Part shown: positions 8,577 through 19,400 of the stretch, in pieces
How positions within the stretch are numbered: position 1 is the stretch's first letter
Layout: each line of letters opens with the position of its first letter
From: Sphaerospermopsis kisseleviana NIES-73
Lineage (GTDB): Bacteria; Cyanobacteriota; Cyanobacteriia; Cyanobacteriales; Nostocaceae
NCBI RefSeq assembly: GCF_002368075.1
Contig: NZ_AP018314.1
Location: 4,317,819 to 4,381,818 of the forward strand
Reading direction: 5' to 3'
Length of the DNA: 64,000 nt
Position numbers and translations under genes: made by a program
The notes under the pieces: model-generated
Told to the model about the DNA's origin: nothing
Databases searched by the model: none
The model's input: the letters and a program-made list of their open reading frames with translations, nothing else

Positions 8577-9338
8577 CTATTCAAAGATACCATCCTTCCA
8601 GAGTTTTAAGACTTCGCTGGCTGTAAAATAGCGTTCTTGTTCTGTCGCCATAGATTTGATGACGGCACGCATTTTCTCATACTTTTGTCTGGTTTGAGGG
8701 TTTTGCAGTTGTTTTTCAAAGAGATATTGAAAATTACTGACTCCGCTCCATTTACCAAAGACAATATTTACATCGTTGTGGGGAAATATAGCATAGCTCA
8801 GGGGATCACGAAACAGAGAGTTGACATGAATACCTGATTGGTGACTTTGTGCAGTTTGAGAATAGGGGTGTGCAGGACGAATCCCCATTTGCTCAATATA
8901 ATTGGTGACTACCTCAACAGCATCATAGTTTATACCCTCCACTTCAATACCAAAACGGACACGCAACCCATTTAATACTTGCTCTAGAGCAACATTGCCG
9001 GCTCGCTCTCCTATACCACAAAATGTTCCTGATATTGTAGTCGCTCCCGCTATCACGGACTGGAGAGTATTTTCTAAAGCTAACCCTATGTCATTGTGGT
9101 AGTGTACCCCTAATTCTACCCCTGTAGTGGACTGAAGCAAATCATTAATCCAGATATAGCTCTTTTCTGGACTCAGAACCCCTACCGTATCACACAGTAG
9201 GAAGTGTTCAATATAAGGACCGCATGAACGGATACACTGTACTAAAAAGTCGAAATCTGCTCTAGAAGCATCCTCAGCCGCAAATTCTACTCTTAGTCCT
9301 GCAACTTGTGTGGCATAGCGGAGATTTTCCACAATCAC
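8577..9338 (-). pseudogene. hphA: HphA-like 2-benzylmalate/isopropylmalate synthase fragment lacking its N-terminus
   Basis: This open frame of 253 residues starts only at GTG 9338. It matches the LeuA/NifV (HMGL-like) family from the middle of the barrel onward: AEDASRADFDFL (residues 21-32), the metal-binding HYHND (79-83) and GIGERAGN (108-115). About 110-120 residues expected before this point, with the RDGxQ catalytic motif, are absent. The same frame stays open upstream only to a TAA near 9415, with thioesterase-encoding DNA in the other frame. Beside hphB and hphCD in an anabaenopeptin-like locus, HphA (first step of homotyrosine/homophenylalanine synthesis) is the natural assignment. 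The join with aptD overlaps by 4 bp and looks like a deletion scar. I expect it to be inactive. Confidence 0.8.
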
Positions 9339-12300
9339 ATCAAGCGCATCTTGACGAGATGAACAGGCTGATAATTTACGTAATTGAGCGTCTGCACTCT
9401 CATCACTTGCATATTAGTTTTGAGTAAAGCAAGGCTGGAGTGTTCCGGTAGGGCATTATGACGGTATAAATAACTTGCCGCCAAATCCCAACGGGATTCG
9501 TCATCGCTTTGAGCCGCTAAATTAGCGTATTCTAAACCGAGAGAAACTCCTTTGAAAGCTTCGATGCGTTGGATTATTTGCCAAATCCAATCAATATCTG
9601 CTCTATTTTTGAAATGTTCCGGATTAGAAACCAATCCCGCATCCAAGATAGCTAGCAAACCCACCTTTTCACCTTGCTGCTCCAGTTGGGAGGCTATTTC
9701 AAAAGCGACACTACAACCGGAAGAGTACCCCAGCAATATATAAGGTCCTTGAGGTTGCTGTTGACGTAATTGGGAAATCAGTTGACTTGCGTGGTCGGCT
9801 ACTGAGTGAGGAAGTATGCTCAGTCCATCTCTTCCTGGCGCATCGAGTCCATAGACAGGATGTTCAATACCTAAATTGATTGCCAAATCTCGAAAATAGA
9901 AGCTGTGTCCGTTAGAGCCAGATACACAAAATAGGGGGGTTGCATCTCCTAGAGGCTGAATCGGTACTAAATCAGAATTTGATTGTTCCATCTCCCTATT
10001 ACCTAATGTTTGTGCTAGTTGAGCAATAGTAGGATTCTGAAATAAACTGCTCAAAGCCAGTTGTTGTCCAAACTCTTGTTGTACAAGATTGAGTAATTTG
10101 ACTGCTAATAAAGAATGGCCGCCCAAATCGAAAAAGTTATCATGAATGCCAATTTCTTGACGTTCCAGAATAGCAGACCAAATGTGCGCTAATTGTGCTT
10201 CGACTTTGTTGCGTGGTGGTGTGTATGAACCTTGAACCCCAATATTAGGAGTAGGTAAAGCTTGCCGGTTAATTTTGCCATTGGGGGTTAAGGGTAACTC
10301 GTCTAGAACCATGATCTGAGCAGGAATCATGTAATCAGGTAGACGAGTTTTCAGGTAATTTTTCAATTGGGGCGATAAATCAGGGGTAATTCCTGTTAGA
10401 TATGCAATTAAACTCTGATTATTTTCAGTTTTATGTACAGTAACAATTGCTTCTTTGACAGTAGGGTATTGCAACAAGACTGATTCAATTTCACCCAATT
10501 CTATGCGGAAACCACGGAGTTTGATTTGGTTATCAATACGACCAATAAACTCGATATTGCCATCAGGTTTCAATCTTACTAAGTCCCCAGTTTTGTAAAT
10601 GCGCTCAGTTTTGCCGAATAATTCAATTTCCATAAACTTTTCGGCGGTTAATTCAGGACGATGGAGATAACCCCGCGCTAAACCAACACCAGCAATACAC
10701 AATTCTCCAGGAATACCAGGAGGTAATGGTTGATTATGTGCATCTAAAATATAGATGCGGAGATTAGATAATGGTTTACCAATAAGTGGTTTTTTACCAT
10801 TGGGTTGACAAAGAGCGATGCTAGTACAAATTGTAGATTCCGTTGGTCCGTAAGCATTAAAAAAACTTCTTCCTTTTGCCCATCGGGTAACTAATTCTTT
10901 GGGGCAAACTTCACCACCAGTAATTAAAATTTGCAAATCAGGTAAGGTTGCGTGGGGTAACAAAGATAAAACTGAAGGTGGTAAGATAACATGAGTAATT
11001 TTGTATTCAGTTAAAAAGTCAATCAGTTCTTGACTAGGTAACAGATTTTCTTTTTTTGTGAGATATAAACAAGCACCTACGGAAAGGGTAGAAGCAATTT
11101 CCCAAATGGAAGCATCAAAACTGAAATTAGCAAACTGTAGTACACGACTTTGCGGTTGAATTTGCAAAATTTCATCAACTGCCAAAATTAAATTTACCAG
11201 TCCACCATGTTCAATCATTACCCCCTTGGGTTTTCCCGTTGAACCAGAAGTATAAATAACATAAGCTAAATTATTGTAATTGACAGTGGTCACTGAGCGA
11301 AGTCGAAGTGTTGACAATTGACAATTGACAATTAGTGATGGGTACTTGTCTAGTTCTTCATCTAAATAAACAACTTCAATAGGTTTTCCTAAACTATCTA
11401 AAGGTAATTTATCTACTACAAAACTTTGAGTTAATAAAACCGATATTCCCGAATCTTCTAACATCAACTCAATTCGTTCTTGGGGATAGTTGGGATCAAT
11501 GGGTACATAAGCACCACCAGCTTTCATGATACCCAAAACACCAATGATCATTTCTAAAGAACGTTCAACAGAAATACCAATTAAGGTATCTGGTTGAACT
11601 TTATAATTTTCAATTAAATAATTAGCTAGTTGGTTGGCTTTTTCATTTAACTGTTGATAAGTTAGATTTTCAGATTCAAAAACTACAGCAATATTATGAG
11701 GATTTTTTATAACTTGTTCTGCAAATAAATCAACAAAAGTTTTATCTTGAGGATATTCGGTTTGAGTTTGATTCCATCGTTGTAGTTTTAGCAGTTCTTC
11801 TCCTGTCATCAAAGGTAAAGTATTGATTGATTGGTGGGGATGATCAATAATTCCTTGAAGCAGAACTGCAAACTGTTCCGCCATCCGTTGGATAGTACCC
11901 CTTGCAAATAGATCGGTGGCGTATTCCCAAGAGCAGTTTAATTGGTTGTCAGACTCGGTTATCAACAGCGTTAAATCAAACTTAGCGATCGCACCCTTGA
12001 CTCCCAGCAACTCAGTATCTAACCCTGATAAATCCAAATCTGGACTAGCATTATTTTCCAGGGTAAACATGACCTGGAATAAAGGGTTATAGCTCATACT
12101 GCGTTCTGGTCGTAACTTTTCTACCAGCACATCAAAGGGAACGTCTTGATGAGCATAAGCATCTAAACAGGTTTGGCGAGTTTGTTGTAAAAACTCAATA
12201 AAACTTTGCTCTTTACCCTGAGCGCAGCCGAAGGGTGGTTTGATTTGCTGACGCATAACCAAAGTATTGACAAAAAAGCCAATTAACCCTTGAGTCTGGC

Positions 12301-13426
12301 TATGGGTGCGGTTAGCAATGGGAGAACCAATACATAAGTCTTCTTGCCGACTGTAACGAGATAGTAAAATACTCAAAGCAGCCAACAAAATCATATATAA
12401 ACTTACGCCTTGCTGTTGACTAAAAGCATTAACAGCAGTAGTTAATTGCGGTGAGAGAGAATAAATATAGCGATCGCCTCTATAACTTTGCTGTGCTGGA
12501 CGGGGATAATCTGTAGGCAATTCCAGTAATGGGGAAGCATCACCTAGTTGATGTTTCCAGTAATCAATTTGCTTTTCTAATACTTCTCCTTGTAACCAGT
12601 GGCGTTGCCAAGTTGCATAATCACTGTATTGAATCGGTAAGGGAGCAAGATTTGGGGTCTTACCTTGAGAATAAGCAGTATAAGCTTGCCATAACTCCCG
12701 CAAAAATACTCCCATTGACCAGCCATCACTGATAATGTGGTGCATATTGATGGACAAGACAGATTTTTGCTCCCTTCGGCTTCGCTCAGGATAAACCTCC
12801 AATTGCAGCAGTTTAGCTTTAAACAAAGGTCCAGTATTTAAGTCAAAGTGTTCTTGTGCATGAGCGTCAATTAAATCTTGGATATTTGGGCATTGGGTAT
12901 CTAAATCAAGCTCTCCCTTGTTCCCAGTCCCTAATTCCCGGCAATCTTGTACTGTTAAAACTGTGATCTCGTCTAAACTGCGGATGGCAACTTGTGGTTG
13001 TCCGGCAACTGTAGGAAAATACATCCTCAGACTCTCGTGCCGATTCAGCAGATAAGCCAAACTAGAATGTAGGGCATCAATATTCAGGTTGCCGTTCAGT
13101 TGTAAAGCGATCGGCATATTGTAAGTAGCTGATGACCCTTGGAGTTGTGCTAATAGCCAGAGACGTTGTTGAGCAAAGGACGGAAGCTTGGGAGAGTCAG
13201 CACTTAAAGCAGGAATTTCTGCGGTGATCACAGCTTGTGTTTTAGCAGCTTTCAAGAAGGTGAGAATCTCTGCTTTGTGGTTTTGAATTTCCTGCTTCAG
13301 TTCCGCAGTCAGGGCATTTTTGCTAGTCCGAATCCGTAACTTATCATCTTCAGCCCAAATTCGGCAGCCCATGTTCTGCAAACGAAGCATTAAAGAAACT
13401 ATTTGCTGATTGTGTGTTATGGTCAT
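9335..13426 (-). CDS. aptD: Anabaenopeptin-type NRPS AptD, C-A-PCP-TE with truncated thioesterase
   Basis: This 1363-residue protein carries an N-terminal TubC-like docking segment (about 5-60), a C domain (about 75-515, HHIISDG near 229), an A domain (about 540-1030, YTSGSTGKPKG near 729), a PCP (GGHSLLAVK, Ser near 1105) and a TE (about 1145 onward, GYSSG near 1235, Asp in ILDAG near 1261). My by-eye pocket code is DAWIIGAICK, suggesting an aromatic or large hydrophobic residue. The TE stops shortly after LNYVNYQP, so the usual last 60-80 residues, with the catalytic His, are missing; the tail VHLVKMRLM is out-of-frame hphA sequence. The start codon overlaps the aptC stop (ATGA). As AptD releases and cyclises the peptide through Lys, the truncation should disable it. 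Confidence 0.88.
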   Translation of the reverse strand: MTITHNQQIVSLMLRLQNMGCRIWAEDDKLRIRTSKNALTAELKQEIQNHKAEILTFLKAAKTQAVITAEIPALSADSPKLPSFAQQRLWLLAQLQGSSATYNMPIALQLNGNLNIDALHSSLAYLLNRHESLRMYFPTVAGQPQVAIRSLDEITVLTVQDCRELGTGNKGELDLDTQCPNIQDLIDAHAQEHFDLNTGPLFKAKLLQLEVYPERSRREQKSVLSINMHHIISDGWSMGVFLRELWQAYTAYSQGKTPNLAPLPIQYSDYATWQRHWLQGEVLEKQIDYWKHQLGDASPLLELPTDYPRPAQQSYRGDRYIYSLSPQLTTAVNAFSQQQGVSLYMILLAALSILLSRYSRQEDLCIGSPIANRTHSQTQGLIGFFVNTLVMRQQIKPPFGCAQGKEQSFIEFLQQTRQTCLDAYAHQDVPFDVLVEKLRPERSMSYNPLFQVMFTLENNASPDLDLSGLDTELLGVKGAIAKFDLTLLITESDNQLNCSWEYATDLFARGTIQRMAEQFAVLLQGIIDHPHQSINTLPLMTGEELLKLQRWNQTQTEYPQDKTFVDLFAEQVIKNPHNIAVVFESENLTYQQLNEKANQLANYLIENYKVQPDTLIGISVERSLEMIIGVLGIMKAGGAYVPIDPNYPQERIELMLEDSGISVLLTQSFVVDKLPLDSLGKPIEVVYLDEELDKYPSLIVNCQLSTLRLRSVTTVNYNNLAYVIYTSGSTGKPKGVMIEHGGLVNLILAVDEILQIQPQSRVLQFANFSFDASIWEIASTLSVGACLYLTKKENLLPSQELIDFLTEYKITHVILPPSVLSLLPHATLPDLQILITGGEVCPKELVTRWAKGRSFFNAYGPTESTICTSIALCQPNGKKPLIGKPLSNLRIYILDAHNQPLPPGIPGELCIAGVGLARGYLHRPELTAEKFMEIELFGKTERIYKTGDLVRLKPDGNIEFIGRIDNQIKLRGFRIELGEIESVLLQYPTVKEAIVTVHKTENNQSLIAYLTGITPDLSPQLKNYLKTRLPDYMIPAQIMVLDELPLTPNGKINRQALPTPNIGVQGSYTPPRNKVEAQLAHIWSAILERQEIGIHDNFFDLGGHSLLAVKLLNLVQQEFGQQLALSSLFQNPTIAQLAQTLGNREMEQSNSDLVPIQPLGDATPLFCVSGSNGHSFYFRDLAINLGIEHPVYGLDAPGRDGLSILPHSVADHASQLISQLRQQQPQGPYILLGYSSGCSVAFEIASQLEQQGEKVGLLAILDAGLVSNPEHFKNRADIDWIWQIIQRIEAFKGVSLGLEYANLAAQSDDESRWDLAASYLYRHNALPEHSSLALLKTNMQVMRVQTLNYVNYQPVHLVKMRLM

Positions 13427-16400
13427 AGTTCAATTTCCTCTTCGTCTGAGTTTAAAGGTTGTATATCTGTGGTTGTCGAATTAACCCAAATGCAGCTATC
13501 TATATAATTTGCCAAGTCAATGATAGTAGGAGACTCAAATACTTGACGCAGTGGCAGTTCTACTTTGAAAGTGTCACGAATGCGGTAGCAAAGTTGGGTA
13601 GCTAATAAAGAATGTCCTCCCAAGTTGAAGAAGTTATCTTGTCGGGCTATGACCTCATATTTCAGCAGTTTTGCCCAAAGTTGAGCCAGCAATTTTTCTG
13701 TTTCTGTTATAGGTAATTCAATGTTTGTAGCTACCACTGTTTTACCTGGTGCTGGTAATGCTTTACGGTCTACTTTGCCATTGGGTGTTAGTGGTAGTTT
13801 TTCTAAAACAACAAAATGGCTAGGAATCATATAATCAGGGAGATTTTTTCCTAGAAAATACCGCCATTCTTCTAGTAATGCTGGGTCAACTTGATTGGTG
13901 CGATATTGTAACGGTTGATTGGCGTAATGTTGCCAAGGTTTCTGTCGCCAATTTTTACTTTGATTAAATCTTGGTATTTGCTCTTTTCCAGGAATATTCC
14001 TTTGGAAAATAACATCGTAATAGGCAAAACTGGTAGAAGTGTATTGAATAAAAGGTGTGTAAGGTAAATCTTGCGTTAAATCTAGGAATGCTTCCGGTTC
14101 GATGCCTGATTTGACTTGGGCAATAACAGCTTTTAAGTCGGAAACCTGACCATCTATCTGAGTAATTTTTTCTAACAACGCCATTTCTGAAGTGAGCCGC
14201 GCATTCGGAATATATTTAATGCTTAATAAATCCGGTCGCTCAGTTGTTAAAATTCTCTCAATTGTTTTTATATTTAACTGCTGTTCTTGCCAATCTAAAC
14301 ATTGGGTTTCGGTAACAGAAGTTTCTGTTTGATCCAAATATAGAACAACGTCATAACGAAAACGGCTCATTTCCGTATGGCTGTAACCCCGTTTCAATTG
14401 AACTTTTACGTGACTAATCCGGGGAAATTTTTGTTTAAGGGCGATAAAGAAATCAGGATCAATCAGTAATTCGCCTTCGTTGCAGATGCTTTTTTGAATT
14501 TGTTGGCGTAAGTCCTGAATTGATAATTTATCAGGAGCGCGATAAAATTCTACTGCGGTATGGAAAGCCTCCAATAAATGTAGATTTCGCACATCTCCCA
14601 TGAAGATTTTTCCCTGATTACTTACAGTTTTGATCGCCCCTTCGATGACTGACAACAAGTAATCCAAAGAAGGGAAATACTGAATTACAGAATTGATGAT
14701 TACCAAGTCATAAGTATTGGATTCAATGCCCTCAAACTGGTTAGCGGCACTTTGTTTTAAAGTAACTTTGTTTTGGAGAGATTGCTGTTTGAGATATTGT
14801 TCAATATACTGCAATCCGCTGGATGAAAAATCTGTCCCCAGGTAATGCTGACAATGGGATGCAACTTTAAACAATAACATCCCTGTTCCACAACCAATTT
14901 CCCAAACTCGTTTGGGTGCAAGTTCTAAAATTTGCTCAACTGTTATATCGCGCCATTCTTGCATGGCCGACTGGGGAATGGGTTTTCCTGTGTAGCTATC
15001 CTTCCAACCTGCGAGATTCAAAGTTGGATCATCGGTTGGGTTTGGTTGCTGAGTGTAGCTATCATTAAATACTTGTTCCCACAATTTTATCTGTTCACTT
15101 TGGTTGATATGGTCGCCTTCCGTTGTAGGGACGACATAAGCTACCAGATGTTGATAGCGAAGCGCTCCGTAGGAATCGTGTTCGCTATCTTCCCGCACCA
15201 AAACAACCGCTTCCTGAATTTTGGAATGTTTGAGTAAAGATGCTTCAATTTCACCTAATTCAATACGGAAACCCCGCAGTTTGATTTGGTAATCAATCCG
15301 TCCTAAGTATTGCAGATTACCATCAGGTAACCACCGAGCTAAATCACCAGTTTTATAAATTCGCTCAGTTTTGCCGAATAATTCCACGTTCAGAAATTTT
15401 TCGGCGGTAGTTTCAGGACGATGTAAATAACGCTGTGCTAAACCTGCACCTGCAATGCAAAGTTCTCCAGGAATACCAGGGGGCAGGGGTTGATTATATT
15501 TATCTAAAATGTAGATGCGAGTGTTAGCGATCGCTTGACCTATAGTTGGTTCATGCTGGGCATTTTTGGCAACTTTCGTAAATGTAGAGTAAGTTGTGTC
15601 TTCAGACGGTCCATAGAGGTTGTAAACTTCTCTGACAGATGTGTTTTGATATAAAGCCTGTACCAAACTATTTTTTAATGGTTCACCAGCTAAATTAATT
15701 ACCTGTACACTTGCGGGAATAGCATTCATATTCAGCAGTTCCGCCGCCGCACTCGGTACAGTATTAATCAAAGTTATCGGTACAGGACTCTGACGTGCTT
15801 GCTCAATGTATAGTGCATTTTCTACCAAAATCACACTACCACCTTGAGTCAGGGGAACAAAAATTTCAAAAATGGAGAGATCGAAACAAATTGAGGTTGA
15901 AGCTAAGACACCTGCAAGCTGTTCTGCACTAAAGACTGAATGCGCCCATTTTACAAAGGCTACGGGACTAGAATGGGCGATCGCCACTCCTTTAGGTCGC
16001 CCTGTAGAACCAGAGGTATAAATTATATAAGCTAAATCATTATTAATGCTGATGGGATGGGGATTATTTGTTGGCTGTTGAGTCCATGTTTGTTCATCCA
16101 AAAAAACTACTTGAGCAGTATTTTTCAGCTTTTCTAAAGGAAGTTGCTTTTTCAGGGATTTAGTTGTTAGTAATACCGCCGCATTACTATCTTCGAGCAT
16201 TAAATGAATGCGTTCTTGGGGATAACTCGGATCAATCGGTACATAAGCTCCACCGGCTTTGAGGATAGCAAAGATACCGATGAGCATTTCCAAGGAACGA
16301 TCAATGCAAATCGCCATCAGTGGGTTATCAGATATGCTTTTGAGTTGCAAGAGATGATGCGCCAGTTGATTAGCTTTTTGATTGAGTTCTTGATAACTCA

Positions 16401-19400
16401 GGCTTTGATCTGCAAACACAACTGCAATCTGATCGGGTGTTTTTGCTACCTGTTGTTCAAACAGAGTTACCAATGTTTGGTTCTGAGGGTAATCTGTGTC
16501 AGTTTGATTCCAGATTAGCAGTTGTTGAACTTCTGCTGAAGTGGTGATGGGTAGCTGATAAATCGGCTGTTGGGGATTTTGGGTAATTGCTGTCAGCAAA
16601 ACTTCAAAATGTCCCGCCATGCGTCTAATGGTTGATGCCTCAAATAAATCTGTGGCATATTCCCACATACAATTTAGTTGCTCATCTCTTTCGCACAAAT
16701 CCAGCAGTATATCAAACTTGGCAAAGGGGAAACTTTGTTCCAAGTATTGAATATCAAGCCCTGGTAAACTCACATTCACCCCAGCCCCCGCCGCGTTTTG
16801 CAACACCATCATCACTTGGAATAAGGGATTATGGCTGAGGCTGCGTTCTGGTTGCAGTTTTTCTACCAAATAATCAAAGGGAATATCTTGATGAGCATAA
16901 GCATCTAAGCAAGTTTGACGGGTTTGTTGGAGTAAATTAATAAATCCTTGTTCTGGCTTGATTTTGCTTCGCAATACTAAGGTGTTGACAAAAAAGCCAA
17001 TTAACCCTTCTGTGTGGCTATGAGTGCGGTTAGCGATCGCACTACCAACACATAAATCCTCTTGGCGGCTGTAACGGGATAGTAAGATATTGAAAGCAGT
17101 CAACAGGGTCATAAATAAACTCACCCCTTGTTCTTGACTCAAGTTTTTAAGCTTCTGAGTTAGTTCTTGACTCAAACAATATTCTTCACGCCCACCTTGG
17201 TAACTTTGTTGCGCTGGACGGGGATGATCTGTAGGTAACTCTAATAACCTGGGTGCATCGCCTAGTTGTTGTTTCCAATAATTTTCCTGACTTGCTAAAG
17301 TCTCCCCTTGTAACCAATTGCGTTGCCAAGCTGCATAATCACTATACTGAATCGGTAACGGTGATAAGTTGGGAGTAGAACCGACTGCAAAAGCGGTGTA
17401 TGCTTTTTCCCATTCCCGCTTAAATACACCCATTGACCAACCATCACTAATAATGTGGTGCATATTTATCAGCAGGACATTTTTCTGGGGGCTGAGTTGC
17501 ACTAGTTTGGCTTTGAACAGGGGTCCAGTATTTAAGTCAAAGGGTTCTTGAGCATGGTTATCAGCTAATTTTTGTAAGATTTCCGCTTGTGTGTGGGGAT
17601 CGAGTTCTTGTAAGTTGGCGATTGCCAGCACTTCTATATCTTCTATACTTCTAACTACTACTTGCGGCTCTCCCTCCAAAGCCGGAAAATAACTGCGTAA
17701 ACTCGTATGACGTTGTAGTAAATAAGTTAAACTCTGAGTTAGAGCCTCTACATTGAGTTTGCCATTTAATTCGTATGCGAATGGCATATTATAGGTAGAA
17801 GAAGTTCCTGTCGCTTCCAGTTGAGCGATAAACCAAAGTCTTGATTGGGCAAAAGACAGAGTTTTTGGTTCATTTTCTAACTGGGGGGAAATGGGAGGTA
17901 AAGCCACACTCGCAGATGCTTTATCAATTTCCCTCGCCAACTCAGATAAAATGCTTTGCTCAAATATCTTACGAACAGGTACTTCTACTCTGAAAATATC
18001 ACGAGTGCGGGCAACTAATTGAGTTGCTAACAGGGAATTTCCACCTAATTCAAAGAAGTTATCAGAACGACCAACAGAGTTAACTTTTAATAAACTTTGC
18101 CATAAACTAGCGAGTAGTTCTTCTGTGGGAGTTACTGGTATTTCCAAATCAGCAGCAGTGGCTGTGTTTGGTGCTGGTAATGCACGACGGTTTATTTTTC
18201 CATTAGCAGTCAAGGGCAAGTTTTCCAAAACCATAATCTGGCTAGGAATCATATAATTTGGCAAGCGATTTTTGAGGTATTCTCTTACTTCAATTACCCC
18301 CTTAAACGCCAAGCCAGCGGTTTTTTCTGACTCTGTAACATAGGCAATTAACCGGGGATTGTTATCAGTTTCATATAAAATTACCACAGCTTCTTTAACT
18401 GATGGATGTTGTAATAATAGTGATTCTATTTCACCCAGTTCAATTCTAAAACCTCGTAATTTTACCTGCTCATCAATGCGACCCAAATATTCTAAATATC
18501 CTTCATTATTCCATTTAGCTAAATCACCGGTTTTATAAATCCGTTCAGATTTACCAAATAAATTAATATCAATAAATTTTGTGGCTGTTAAATCAGGACG
18601 ATGAAGATAACCCCGCGCTAAACCTATTCCTGCAATACACAATTCACCGGGGATACCAGGGGGTAATAGTTGATTATTGGCATCTAAAATATAAATACGG
18701 ATATTAGGTAATGGTTTACCGATTGGTGGTTTTTTGCTGTTTATCTGACTATTAGGTTGACAAAGATAAATAGCAGCCGTCACAGTAGATTCTGTCGGAC
18801 CATAACAATTGTATAAATGTTGTTCTGTTCCCCACTGACTTACCAATTCAGCCGAACAAGCCTCTCCACCAACAGTCAGACATTGTAAATCTGGGAAACT
18901 CACTTTTGGTAAGACAGATAAAGCCGAAGGAGATAAAAAGCCATGAGTAATTTTGTGTTTAGTTAAAAAATCAACTAAGCTTTTACCAGGTAATAAAGTA
19001 TCTTTATGAGCTAAATATAAACAAGCACCTGCTGATAAAGCAGTTGCAATTTCACCAATAGATAAATCAAAACTAAAAGACCCAAATTGTAGCAAGCGAC
19101 TGTGATTTTGAACTTGAAAACTTTCACCCCAAGCTAAAGCTAAATTAACAATTGCTTGATGTTCAATCATTACTCCTTTGGGTTTTCCTGTTGACCCAGA
19201 GGTATAAATTACATAAGCTAAATTATTGTAATTGACAGTGGTCACTGAGCAAAGTCGAGGTGTTGACAATTGACAATTGACATTTAATGATGGGTATTGA
19301 TCTCGTTCTGCATCTAAGTAAACAACTTCAACAGGATTTTGTAAACTATCTAAAGGTAACTTATCTACTAAACAACTTTGAGTTAATAAAACCGATACTC

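Noticed and set aside
9335-9430. Simple sequencing frameshift joining AptD and HphA
   Set aside because: Correcting one or two bases would fuse the frames but would not restore the missing TE C-terminus or the HphA N-terminal third.
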